DNA of 64,000 nt from Dama dama. Lineage: Eukaryota > Chordata > Mammalia > Artiodactyla > Cervidae. The notes beneath the pieces are model-generated. The model worked only from the letters and a program-made list of their open reading frames with translations, ran no database searches and had not been told where the DNA came from. The stretch is from assembly GCF_033118175.1 (NCBI RefSeq), contig NC_083688.1:4981001-5045000 (forward strand), read 5' to 3'. The position numbers and the translations under genes are program-made. Below are positions 12,681 to 23,712 of the stretch, piece after piece; position 1 is the first letter of the stretch; each line of letters starts with the position of its first letter.

Positions 12681-12744
12681 ATGGTTGGGGAGTGTCCCGA
12701 AATCTCAGCCAAGCAGCCCAGTACTGAGGGCCCTCAGTACTCAC

Positions 12745-12780
12745 CACGCACTCCGGCGAGGGGCGAAGGACTTGTCCACC
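12745..12780 (-). CDS. RAP1GAP: RAP1GAP second coding exon of the long isoform
   Basis: The acceptor TTTCAG at 12781-12786 is followed by 36 bases that complete the Gly codon and read VDKSFAPRRSA, then TG of a split codon (Trp if the next exon starts with G). The donor is GTGAGT at 12744-12739. Human, from memory, reads VDKSFTSRRSVW, so the match is clear with a few substitutions. The exon continues the basic, serine-rich N-terminal extension ahead of the GoLoco motif. A perfect 22-bp palindrome (12720-12741) begins inside the donor, at intron position +4. Confidence 0.9.
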
Positions 12781-14260
12781 CTGAAACACAACGAGAGCGG
12801 CGGCAGGTAAGCGGGCAGCCCCGTCTTACCAGGCCTTGCCTAGCACATCAGGCCAACCCCTACCCACCTGGTCCCAGGACCTCACAGGGGCCTGGCGGAG
12901 GCACTGATGCTCTGGGACCGCCCACCATAGGTTGCAGGGGCCCTAATGCCACATTAAGGACGTGGGGTGTGGGATGAGGAGGAAGGGAGGCAGAGCCAGA
13001 GGGAGACAAGCCCCCGGGGTCCAGGGGCCACCCCCAGGCTTAGTCTCCCTTCAGTGCCTCCAGGCCCCACACCAGAGAGTACAGCGGCAGCGCCCCACCC
13101 TGGGGACCCCCCACCACCCTCCGAGGGCGCCCTGGGGTAGAGGACGGCTCAACCTTCCCACTCCGCTGGGGCAGAGGGGCTCAGCCGCTGCTGGGACAAC
13201 AAATAAGCCCTACTTCCTGGCCAGAGGGCAAAGGAGAAAGGGAAAGGGGCCCCAGATAGGACCCGCCATCTCAGGAGACACGAACTGGGGATGCAGGGCT
13301 GTGGTCTCCCGGGGACCACCTCGTGTGGGTGGGGCCCAGGAGGCCAGCAGAGCCAGGACTTGCCCAAGGTCACGTGACAGAGGGCAGCCCCGCGCCCCGC
13401 TGCCTCTCGGCGTCAGCTGGAGCGGGAGGCTCTGGGCCGATCACGGGTGGCTGGCCTGATGGCGCACAGAGCCCCCAGCCTGGAAGGCAGCTCTCGGGTC
13501 TCCCACCGCACCCGGCCCCTCTGCGGCGTCCCCGGGGAGGACGGGCGCCCAGAGAGGGGACACCATCCCTACAGCTCAGAGAGCCCACGGTCTGCAACGT
13601 TACACATGTGAGCAGCCCCGAGGGCTCTGCACCCGGAAGGTGGGTCCCCGTGTCCCTCTGACCACAGGGAAGCAGGCCCTGCTGAAGGTTATGCAACTTC
13701 CTGGCCAGCCAGGGGAGGGATGCCGGCTGGTCTATCTCCCCAGACCCCTTCCAAGGTCCCAGACCTCCGCATAAAACAGGGATCCTCCTGGCCCAGCTCT
13801 GCACTCCTCTGGGGTGGACACTCCTCAGGAGGGACAGTGACCCCAAGATGGACCAGGCACTCTGACTCTCCAGGCCCCCCCACCCAGGTCTCCAGCCAGC
13901 AGTCCCGGGAGGAGGGGTTCCTGAGAGCCAGGCAGACTGAGATGGGGCAGCCAGCCGGGGTGCCCAGGGGTTGAGGTCGGGGAGCTAATGGCTTCTAGGT
14001 TTCCTCCTCCCAAAGCCTCACTGCAGGGGCTGGGCAGCCTCAGGAGCCAAGTCAGGGGCCCCTGCAGGGCCTCCCCTGGACCTGCCTTTTCCCACCCCCC
14101 ACTACCTATATGCACACGCCCGGCGTGCACACACACAGGCCCGGCCCGCCGGTCCGCGCACACACACAGTCAGACACCTACCACTGCCACGCATTAGAGA
14201 CACACACAGAAATGCCACGGGCACTTGCGTCCGCGCACGTGCACAGGGGTATCCAATCGG

Positions 14261-14264
<4 letters not shown>

Positions 14265-14300
<36 letters not shown>
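14265..14300. repeat. (CA)n microsatellite
   Basis: An uninterrupted CA run of about 18 units within a wider CA-rich tract (14110-14360), just left of the internal RAP1GAP CpG island. Confidence 0.95.
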
Positions 14301-14301
<1 letters not shown>

Positions 14302-14389
14302 GCAGACTTACCAACACCGCAAGTTACGACCCTGACACCAAACCGCTCACCTCACACACCCACACAGGTTCACAGCTCCAGGCGCCCCC

Positions 14390-14830
14390 AGACCCGAGGC
14401 GGACGCCGGCGGCGCGCGCGCTCCCCCCAGCGCACCTACCCCCCGTAGGCCCCGAAGGTGAAGCTGCGCTTCCGGCCGCTCATGGTGCCGCCCGCGCCGA
14501 GCCCGAGCCGCTGCCCGCGCCCGGGTCACCTTGGCAACCCCCGGCGCCCCGCCCCCGGCCACAAGCCCCGGGATTGTCCGCGCCCCCGCGGGCTGCGGGC
14601 CAGCTGTCCCGGGCAGCCGCGCGCAGAAAGGGCCGCTTGTTCGCGCCGCCCTCGGGCCGGGTGGGGGGACAGCGCGGGGGATTCGCTGGACTTTCCGAGA
14701 GGGGACCTCTGGGCGGGGAGGCGAGAGGGCCGGGCGGGGCCTCGGCGCTGGCGGAGGGGCGGGGAGCGGGGAGGACAAGGCCCGTCCTCCCCACCCCCAG
14801 AGCCGGGGCGAACCGGGTTGCACACTCTCT
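14390..14830 (-). promoter_or_regulatory. RAP1GAP: CpG-island promoter, internal RAP1GAP start
   Basis: CpG dinucleotides are dense across this stretch, in contrast to the flanking intron. GC boxes such as GGGGCGGGG occur near 14757-14766, and no TATA box is evident. The island overlaps the coding first exon at 14440-14483, so transcription probably starts a few tens to hundreds of bases to the right of 14483 and runs leftward. A CA microsatellite and CA-rich sequence lie just left of it (14110-14360). Confidence 0.75.
14440..14483 (-). CDS. RAP1GAP: RAP1GAP coding first exon (internal promoter isoform)
   Basis: The minus strand reads MSGRKRSFTFGAYGG, starting at the ATG with its A at 14483. 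The start has a strong Kozak context (GGCACCATGA, A at -3). The exon ends at 14440 after TAC GGG GG, followed by the donor GTAGGT, and splices in phase 2 to the exon at 12780. The sequence matches my memory of the long RAP1GAP isoform N-terminus. RKRS puts basic residues before Ser7. In the paralogue RAP1GAP2 the equivalent region is known to be phosphorylated by cyclic-nucleotide kinases and to bind 14-3-3; applying that here is inference. The catalytic domain is not in this exon. Confidence 0.93.
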
Positions 14831-15004
14831 TCTGCAGGCGACACCCTCGTCCACCACCACCTCCCACCAAGAGCGGAGCTGTCCCCCTGGTCATCACGAG
14901 GTGGGGGTGAGGGGAGCCCCGAGCGACCTGGGTCCAGAATTTGGAATCCAGGGTCAAAATGCTTTGCACTGTACATAGAATTTCTCACCTGTTTACAGTA
15001 GGAC

Positions 15005-15515
15005 TCAGTGGAAAAGTCCCTGATGCTGGGAAAGATGGAGGGTCAGAGGATGAGATCCAACCAGTCCATCCTAAAGGAAATCAATCCTGAATATTCATTG
15101 GAAGGACTGATGCTGAAGTTGAAACTCCAATACTTTGGCCACCTCATGCAAAGAACTGACTCATTGGAAAAGACCCTAATGCTGGGAAACATTGAAGGAG
15201 GGAGGAGAAGGGGGTGACAGAGGATGAGATGGTTGGATGGCATCACGGACTCAATGGACATGAGTCTGAGCAAGCTCCAGGAATTGGTGGTGGACAGGGA
15301 AGCCTGGTGTGCTGCAGTCCATGGGGTTGCAAAGAGTCGGACATGACTGAGCAACTGAATGGAGAGGATGAGATGGCTGGATGGCATCACCGATGCAACG
15401 AACATGAACTTGGGCAAATTCCTGGAGATGGTGAGGGACAGGGAGGCCTGGTGTGCTACAGTCCACAGGGTCGCAAAGAGTCTGACGTGACGGGGTGACT
15501 AAACAATAGTAACAA
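15005..15515 (+). mobile_element. BovB 3' end with a duplicated tail
   Basis: The BovB 3' region is clear: 'ggaaatcaatcctgaatattcattgg', 'ccaatactttggccacctca', then 'ggatgagatggttggatggc' to 'gagtcggacatgactgagca'. The final ~144 bases appear twice in tandem, starting at 15220 and 15364. The second copy is more diverged. Confidence 0.85.
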
Positions 15516-17619
15516 CAAAACAGGACTAATCCCCGAGGGCCCTTGTGATGACGGAAGGAGTCCATGCGTGTGGGGCTGTAGGGCCGGGCCTGCTACAGGA
15601 AATGCTCAGTAAACGCCAGCTGGGGAGTCCTGGCCTGTGGGTCAGGCCGCTCTCAATGAGTGGAGGAGGGAAGAGAGGCCCAGTGGCCCTGCTATTACCC
15701 GCTCTCGGCCCCCACTCCCAGGATCGCCCCTGTGCCCAGGTGAAGAGGAACAGAGCAGGAAGGGAGATGACCCACCCTCTGCTCAGCCTGGGTTCCCTCC
15801 CTCAGCAGCCTTCGGAGAGAAACTGGGCCCCAAAACCTCGATCCGGTCGTGCATTCAGTCAGCAGACATGGCGGGCCCCTCCTCTGCCCACAGCTCCCCC
15901 AGAGCTCAGGGTTCCCGGCCCCACCCCACAGGAAGTTGTCTTTCCTGCCCTAAGAAAAGATGCCTCAGGAGGCAGGGGGCCTGCCCCTGCCCCAGGACTC
16001 GCCCACCCCACCCGAAACACCCAGTCTGCCTCCTGCCCCCCACCCTGCACCCAGGGAGGCCCCAGAACCTTTCTATGGGGGTTTCTGTTCAAAGGGCCTG
16101 CAGTGGGGGGAGATGCGAGAAAGGACATCCCAGGACATGACCGCAGGGAGGCCGGGATTCTTCAGAGAGCCTTTCACCAACCGTTCCGCTGGGCCAGGAG
16201 CCCCGGCTCGGGGAGCTGCATTTTCCACTGGGAAACGGTGGCTCTGGAGAGAGGACTCCACGGCTCGCCTCGCCCCGGCAGGGGTGAGAGTGTGGCCATC
16301 TCCTCCTTTCAGACATGGATAAACGGAGACCCCGGCTCAGAGCAAAATGCCCCTCTCTTGGAGAACTCCCCCTGCCCTAGCCCTCCTCTCTGCCCCCACC
16401 CCAGACCCCCTCTCCTCTCCACACTGGTGGGCGGGAGAACCCTCCGGAGCCTCCTGGGAGTTCAGAGACTGGGCAGGGCCCGTGTGATTTTCCCAATCCG
16501 GGAACCATCCCCTTGGTTGGGTTCTCAGAGGAGGGTCCCCTTGGCGGGGTGCCCTGGAGCCAGGGCCGGGCCCCTCCTGCTCTGGGCAGGGCTGCAGGTT
16601 CCTGGGCAGGGTGGGAAGCCCACTCCTCACGGGGCAGCCTGGTTGGGCTCCGGGAGGGCAACCCTAGGTGCACTGAGATTGCCCCGAAGAGGGAGGAAGT
16701 CTCCCTTTTCTCAGTAGTGGGAGAGGCGGGGCACCCCCAGAGCTGCAGGGGGTGGAGGAGGAAGCACTGGGCGCTGGGCCTGGGTCACAAGGGCACACAC
16801 AACCTCAGGGCCGGGACCCGGGACCCCAGCCCCATCCCAGGTGTGGCACCCGCCTGGACGCAGCCCTCAGCCTTGCCAGTCTCTTTTCAGTGGGAAGGCG
16901 TCCTCAGTGGGCCCTGCATGTCCGCTTGGCAGGGTAGCCAGGAGGCCTGCGATGTGCCAAGTTTCCCAGTTGGGCCGGGCCCCCGGGAGGCCCTGCTGGT
17001 GCTGGGACAGTGGGCCCTTGAGCAGGGCCGTGGGGGCTGCAGGGTTCCCACGAAGACAAAGAGCCCTGTGTGGGTCCGGACTCTTGGGCGCTGACCAGCT
17101 GCAGCTGGCTCACTGGCAAGAGCTGGGTGGGGGGTGTCACGGTCCCTTGGCTGACGATGCACAGGCCACCCCCAGGCCAGCCCCGGTCCCTCTGGCCACA
17201 GCAGAACCTAACGCCTCTTCTGAACCTGCAAAACCACCTCCTAGAATTGACCCACTACATCAGCACAGGTGACTCTCAGGACGGAAGGCCAAGGACAAGG
17301 GACAGGAAGGCAAGGGCTCATATCCTCATTCTCATGACCCTCCTCAGGGTTCAAATCCCAGCTCTCCCCCTTGTCAGCTGTGTGACCTCTGGCAAGTCAC
17401 TTGATCTTTCTGTGCCTCAGTTTCTTCATCTGCAAAATAGGGTTGATGATGAACATAAGGGTACCTACTTCAAGGGGTTTTGCCAAGGATTAACTAAGTT
17501 AAAACTTTTAAAGCATTGAGAGTAGTATTTGAGTCAAATGTGTTTGTTAAATAAAACTCTCCAGCATCATTTGTATTAGGCTGGAATACATGAAATCACT
17601 ATTTTCTTTTTTGAGTTAG

Positions 17620-18125
17620 CAAAGATGCGTATTAAAAAGCAGAGACATTACTTTGCCAACAAAGGTCCATCTGTCAAAGCTACAGTTTTTCCATTAGTCA
17701 TGTATGGATGTGAGAGTTGGACTGTAAAGAAAGCTGAGAGCTGAAGAATTGATGCTTTTGAGCTATGGTGTTGGACAATACTCTTGAGAGTCCCTTGGAC
17801 TGCAAGGAGATCCAACCAGTCCACCCTAAACTAAATCAGTCCTGAATAGTCATTGGAAGGACTGATATTGAAGCTGAAACTCCAATACTTTGGCCACCTG
17901 ATGTGAAGAACTGACTCATTTGAAAAGACCCTGATGCTGGGAAAGATTGAAGGTGGAAGGAGAAGGGGACAACAGAGGATGAGATGGTTGGATGGCATCC
18001 CCGACTCAATGGACATGAGTTTGAGTAAGTTCTGGGAGTTGGTGATGAACAGGAAAGCCTGGCATGCTGCAGTCCATGGGGTCACAAAGAGTCAGACATG
18101 ACTGAGCGACTGAACTGAACTGAAC
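17620..18125 (+). mobile_element. BovB LINE 3' end
   Basis: Runs from 'ttaaaaagcagagacattac' through 'gtatggatgtgagagttgga' to the terminal 'gactgagcgactgaactgaactgaactgaa'. It is 5'-truncated and carries the usual short terminal repeat of BovB. Confidence 0.9.
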
Positions 18126-18844
18126 TGAAAGATGTATTAGTAAGAGTTCCAAAACAAACAAATGGCCATCCAGAGAGAACCAGGTCGGTAAATTAAGGTC
18201 CACTGGCACCATGCAGTATGTGCAGCTGTTGGAAGGAAGGTGGCTGGGCGGATCCATGTGTGGGCACCTGCAACAGCCTCTCAGACAGACACACAGACAT
18301 GGGACAGTAAGGGCAGGGGGTTCCAGGCCAGGCTCTGGCATTGCCTTCCTGTATCATGTTTAACACTCGCCTGTGACAGGGCGCTAGCCCTCTGCAGGCA
18401 GCACAGAGCTGGGGCTCGCTGACTGGCTCGGGGAAGCCACTGCCATCTTTGGGAGAGGGAGGCACGGAGTGCCTTCCTCCTTTTCCTCCAGCCTCTCTCC
18501 TAGAAACCGGAGCCAGGCTGCCCCTCCAGGGACCAGGCCCTTCTTCTCAGAAGAAGCCTCCTCTTCTGGGCCACCCTGATTTTGCACCTAAGTTGTTCAA
18601 ACAGGTGCCAGACAGTGTGAAGGAGGGGGAGAGCGGGCAGGGGTGGCGGGACTCGGAGCTCCCTCTCCAAGTTCACTCTGACCTGAACTCTGAAAGTCTC
18701 ACGCCCCTGCCTCCGGCACTGCCTTCCCAACACTCCACGGGGACACGTGAGGGCCCGGGGAGGGGCAGCCTCCTGGGAAGAGAGGCTCTTGGGCCTGGGT
18801 TCCAGATGGGGCTGGTGGGGCCAAATTTTGCCAGCTAGGCTTAG

Positions 18845-19050
18845 CTTTAGTCGCTCAGTCACGCCTGACCCTATGCGACCCTGTGGACTGTAGCCCACTG
18901 GGCTCCTCTGCCCCTGGGATTCTCCAGGCAAGAATGCTGCCATGGGTTGCCATGCCCTCCTCCAGGGCATCTTCCTAACCCACGGATCGAACTCAAGTCT
19001 CCTGCATTGCAGGCAGATTCCTTACCATCGAAGCCCCCAGGGAAACCCAG
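18845..19050 (-). mobile_element. Bov-A2/Bov-tA SINE
   Basis: Minus-oriented: 'ttagtcgctcagtcacgcc', 'ggactgtagcccactgggc', ending at the tRNA-like 'aagcccccagggaaaccc'. Confidence 0.85.
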
Positions 19051-19889
19051 TGGATCCCCAGTGACCTTCCACGCTCTCCCTGCCCCCTGTCATTCCCATT
19101 CAGGCGATCTGCCAGGGGGCATCCTGAGCAGGGGGCAGGGCAGTGCTGGGCTTGCTGCCTGGCCAGGCAGCCTCCTGTTTTAACCAGTTTTCTTCTCTGG
19201 GTCTCTGTTGACTCATCACTCTCACTTTGCTGGACTAGAGATATAATCACGGAAAAATAACATTTGCCTTGAGAGAATTTCATAGGTTCAAAGCATCCTT
19301 TGCTCATGGCCTTTCTAGCCAAGCCGCACCCACCCAATCCCAAAATGCTGCAAACCCTGAGCTCCTGGAAAAGGCACCTCCTGGGGGGTCCCTTGGCCCT
19401 GGGAACATGGGGAGGAGTGGGTGTGCCTTGGCTCACACCCTGTCACCGGGAGCTGCCTCGTGAGGTTACTGAACCAACCATCCTGACTCTGAGCCTCCCG
19501 TCCCATTCAGAGAGCTCCTGAGACCTCTGGCTACTGAGATACCTCTGTGCGTCTGACGCTGTCCAGGAACTAGGGGCAGAGGATGAACAAGACACAGTCT
19601 GTGTGGACCGCCGTGCAAACCTGCACAGAAACCTCACCAGATCACATGTGCCGCCTGTCCTTGTACTGGGCACAGAGACATCTAACTCGTGCTTGTAGAG
19701 ATCATATCAAGGTCAAAGGCATGCAGACATGCTCACATGAACATCAGCCCCCACACTCCAAACCCACATGCACACTCCAAATGCACATGCACACACATAT
19801 GCAAAGGTCAAACCAAGTTCACACCCACAGGTCCCAAATCGGTGAGCGCTCACCTACTGACTAGGGCTGGGTTTGTACACACACATGAA

Positions 19890-21430
19890 CACACACCAGT
19901 GACAGCAGATTCATGCACAGAAATCACCAAGGCCCACACACTCAGATCACACAGAGTAGACACAGACATACATGCACACGCAGACACACACACACATACA
20001 CACACGCATGTGCGCACACATACACACATGCACACACGTGCATGCACACACATACGCATACACACACATGCACACACACAGACATACACACATGAACACA
20101 CACCAATGACAGCAGATTCATGCACAGAAATCACTAAGGCCCACACACTCAGATCACACAGAGTAGACACAGACATACACGCACACGCAGACACACACAC
20201 ACACACACATGAATACACACCAATGACAGCAGATTCATGCACAGAAATCACTAAGGCCCACACACTCAGATCACACAGATATCCACAGACATACACGCAC
20301 ATGCAGACACACACACACATACACACACATGAACACACACCAGTGACAGCAGATTCAAGCACAGAAATCACCAAGGCCCACACACTCAGATCACACAGAT
20401 ATACACATACACACACATGCAGACACACACACACATACACACACATGAATACACACCAGTGACAGCAGATTCATGCACAGAAATCACCAAGGCCCACACA
20501 CTCAGATCACACGAATATACACAGACATACACGCACACGCAGACACACACACACACATGCACACACACACACATGCACACACACCAACGACAGCAGATTC
20601 ATGCACAGAAATCACCAAGGCCCACACACTCAGATCACACGAATATACACAGACATACACGCACATGCAGACACACACACACATACACACACATGAACAC
20701 ACACCAACGACAGCAAATTCATGCACAGAAATCACTAAGGCCCACACACTCAGATCACACAGATATACACAGACATACATGCACACGCAGACACACACAC
20801 ACATACACACACATGAACACACACCAATGACAGCAGATTCATGCACAGAAATCACCAAGGCCCACACACTCAGATCACACGAATATACACAGACATACAC
20901 GCACATGCAGACACACACACACACATGCACACACACACACATGCACACACACCGACAGCAGATTCATGCACAGAAATCACCAAGGCCCACACACTCAGAT
21001 CACACAGAGTAGACACAGACATACACACACAGGCAGACACACACACACATACACACACATGCACACATACACACACATGAATACACACCAATGACAGCAG
21101 ATTCATGCACAGAGATCACTAAGGCCCACACACTCAGATCACACAGATATACACAGACATACATGCGCGTGCAGACACACACACACACACATGCGCACAC
21201 ACACATGCATGCGCAGACACACACACACATACACGCGCGCGCACATGCACACACACATGCACACACATGAATACACACCAATGACAGCAAGTTCATGCAC
21301 AGAAATCACTAAGGCCCACACACTCAGATCACACAGAGTAGACACAGACATACACGCGCGCGCAAACACACACACACACGCACAGACATACACGCACCCA
21401 CGCGCAGACACACACACATACACACATATA

Positions 21431-21472
<42 letters not shown>

Positions 21473-21475
21473 GCT
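19890..21475. repeat. CA-rich minisatellite (VNTR) with an ~120-bp unit
   Basis: A core reading 'gacagcagattcatgcacag...ggcccacacactcagatcac' occurs eleven times, at about 19901, 20108, 20225, 20345, 20461, 20589, 20709, 20829, 20954, 21093 and 21283. CA-rich spacers of variable length (with CATACA, CACGCA and CGCGCG variants) separate the copies. Spacing is mostly 116-139 bases, with two longer gaps of about 207 and 190. The array ends in a long CA run at 21441-21470. Open frames on both strands (His/Thr-rich on plus, Cys/Val-rich on minus) exist only because the repeat lacks stops. It lies in a RAP1GAP intron. Confidence 0.95.
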
Positions 21476-22004
21476 CAGCCAACTATTGGGAAGAAATAAA
21501 GGTAGAGATCGAGTGGTGTGAACTACTGTCTCCCTAAGGTGAGGGGAAGCAAAGAGCCCCTCTCACACATTACAGGCTGGGATCCGCAGCCAGTCTGTCT
21601 GTCCCGCCCCCTGCTAAGAGCCTGGCCCTCCCCGCCCACGTTCAGAAGCAGGTGAGTTGAACTGGAAGGGAGTCGGCTTGTGTCCAGAGCGCCCCCCAGG
21701 GCAGCTGGGCCGACTGAGCCCTGTACGGGGCGACCAGGAGGCCTGGGCTGGGGGCCCCTGGCTCTGCTGGTCACTCGTGTTTTCCAGCACAGTCTCCTCC
21801 CATGCTGGGCCTCCACTGGTCCATCTGTGTGATGGGGGATGGGACGCCCTGAAATCCCTTAAAGTTCCATGCTCCCACTCTGCCAGTCAGGGACTCTGTG
21901 AACCCCTCATCCTGCCAAGGCCCCCACCTCGGCAGTGGCTCTCAGTGGGGGTGGCTCTGCCCTCTGAGAGCATTCGGGAAATATGTGAGCGTGGTTTTCA
22001 TTGT

Positions 22005-22215
22005 TGCTGTTTAGTTGCTAAGTTGTGTCCAACTCTTCTGCGACACCATGGACTGTAGCCCACCAGGTTCCTCTGTCCGTGGGATTTCCCAGGCAAAAAT
22101 ATTGGATTGGGTCGCCATTTCCTTCCCCAGGGGATCTTCCCACGCCAGGGATTGAACCCACTCAACTGGGTCCTCCTGCATTGGCAAGTAGATTTTTTTT
22201 ACCACTGAACCACCA
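22005..22215 (-). mobile_element. Bov-A2/Bov-tA SINE
   Basis: Minus-oriented: 'ttgctaagttgtgtccaact', 'ggactgtagcccaccaggtt', with the tRNA-derived end at 'ccactgaaccaccatgg'. Confidence 0.85.
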
Positions 22216-22496
22216 TGGCCCTCAGCCATTACTGGGATCATCTCTGTCACTCAGTATGTGAGGTCCAGCAAAGTTATGTCAGTGAGAGTCCCACCCGAAG
22301 AGACCTGTCGTGCATCAAAGATTCCCCCAGACATTCACTTGGGAGAAAGACCCATCTATCCCATCCTACAACTTAGGTTTACATATGAATATTTTAGTGT
22401 GGCTTTAATACATACTGAGTCTCCCAGAGATGTAACAACTGGAGCCATTCTGAACTAAAAGTCAGGCACCATGGTAAGATTTTCTACCCTTAAATC

Positions 22497-22533
<37 letters not shown>

Positions 22534-22569
22534 CAAGCAGAAGCAAGTATTTGGTTAATGCATTAGGTC

Positions 22570-22591
22570 CTCTGGTGTGATCACACCAGAG
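22570..22591. other. Perfect 22-bp palindrome
   Basis: The two 11-base half sites (CTCTGGTGTGA and its complement) meet at a TGATCA centre with no mismatch. It lies about 110 bases left of the CpG-rich patch at 22.7 kb. No known element is recognised. Confidence 0.9.
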
Positions 22592-22699
22592 TCTTTATCT
22601 ATGGAAGTGAGGGCTTTTACTTCTCTGAGGGCAGTTTGTCCTTTGGTTTTTTTAAACTGTGTGTGTGGGTAGGCTTATTATCTGGGAATACCGTTCCAG

Positions 22700-23090
22700 G
22701 AAAATAAAGCACGCGTCCGCCGCGGTCCCGGGCGCCCTCCACTGGCCAGCACAGAAACGGGCGGACTCCAGGACCAGGGACAGCGCCCCGGGCACCTCTT
22801 CCGGGGAGGGCGGGGACCCGAGGGGGCCTGGATGATGCGCCCTGCACCCCGCTCCGCTTACCCGCGCCCTCCTCTGCTCCCCGTGAGCGGAGGCGGCCCC
22901 CAAACCCGCTTTCCCCCCTAATCTCCGGCTCGAACTGCCAGCGCCTTTTCCCGGCCCACAATAACACACCTGGGAGCCTCAATGACGGCACCTGTGCAGC
23001 CGCCTACCGTGTTCCCGCCGCCCCCTCGCCCCCCGGGAGCCGACCGCCGGGTGTGCAGATCATGGAGACGCACCTACGCGCCCCGGGACC
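22700..23090. promoter_or_regulatory. Third CpG-rich patch in a RAP1GAP intron (candidate promoter or insulator)
   Basis: A roughly 390-base CpG-rich stretch sits in otherwise ordinary intron. On the minus strand it holds a good donor, CGCGG|GTAAGC, with GT at 22861-22860. A CTCF-like core is present at 22732-22748 on the minus strand (TGGCCAGTGGAGGGCGC). The two longest open minus frames through the donor would not join the exon at 12780 in the VDKSF frame, so any exon here is probably 5' UTR. No transcript evidence can be seen in sequence alone. Confidence 0.45.
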
Positions 23091-23428
23091 TCTGTGATCA
23101 CAAGGGCCCCTCCTGAGGCTGGTTATGCAAGAGTTTTATGTCAGCCATGGCTGATGGGGAAACTGAGGCCAGCCCATAGAACAGATCCAGCTCTCTCCTG
23201 CCACCCCCTGGAGACTGCAGCCCCCATCACACGGCGCATCCCAGCTCAGTAAGAGCTGCTGCTAGTCCCTGAGGCCGTGTGCTGGCCACTTTTACTAGTT
23301 CAGTCCGCATGACCACCCTGTAAATTACCCCCGGTTCACAGACCAGGAAACAGACCTTTTGAGAGGCTAAGTGGCTTGCCTGTCCAAGGGCCAGGAAGTA
23401 GAAATGGCTGTGAAGATCCCCTAAGGTT

Positions 23429-23712
23429 GGGACTTCGCTGGTGGTCCAGCGGCTAAGACTGCAAGCTCCCAGTGCAGGGAGCCAAGGTTTGATCTCTGGT
23501 CAGGGAGCTAGATCCCACATCCCGCATGCCTTTCTTTGGGACCCTGTGGACTGCAGCCCACCAGGCTCCTCTGTCCATGGAATTCTCCAGGCAAGAGTAC
23601 TGGAGTGGATTGCCATTTCCTTCTCCAGGGGATCTTCCCGAACCAGAGATTGAACTCGGGCCTCCCGCATTGCAGGCAGACACTTTACCATCTGAGCTAC
23701 CAGGGAAGCCCC
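23429..23712. mobile_element. CHR-type SINE followed by a Bov-A2 in opposite orientation
   Basis: The plus-oriented CHR element starts 'gggacttcgctggtggtcca' and runs to about 23528. It is followed directly by a minus-oriented Bov-A2 (23529-23712, 'ggactgcagcccaccaggct' to 'ctgagctaccagggaagccc'). The CHR tail is missing, so the junction may be a truncation. Confidence 0.82.

Larger units (their letters stand above)
1..12744. other. RAP1GAP intron, no exon recognised
   Basis: GC-rich intron dense in old MIR fragments and ruminant SINEs, which are listed separately. I searched for the next RAP1GAP coding exons (R-S-D-G-Q-N and the GoLoco segment M-I-E-K-M-Q) on the minus strand and saw neither. 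The many open frames lack splice context or family resemblance. The span 250-365 resembles an L1 3' end, with the motif TATACTCCAATACAAAATAA. Confidence 0.75.

Noticed and set aside
15545..16717. 390-codon plus-strand open frame
   Set aside because: The longest frame in the window, but it is Pro/Gly/Arg-rich, has open frames overlapping it on both strands, no recognised domain and no matching splice signals. It is explained by GC content of the intron.
19890..21475. CRISPR-like array of repeats and spacers
   Set aside because: The 'spacers' are all CA-rich simple repeat and the core is part of a ~120-bp tandem unit in a mammalian intron.
19689..21499. Long open frames on both strands (His/Thr-rich on plus, Cys/Val-rich on minus)
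   Set aside because: They follow the CA-rich minisatellite, whose unit lacks stop codons in several frames. There is no start context, domain or splice structure.
22617..22991. Minus-strand ATG frame through the 22.7-kb CpG patch as a new RAP1GAP coding first exon
   Set aside because: Its donor phase does not match exon 12780, so splicing would not keep the VDKSF frame. Kept only as a possible non-coding start.
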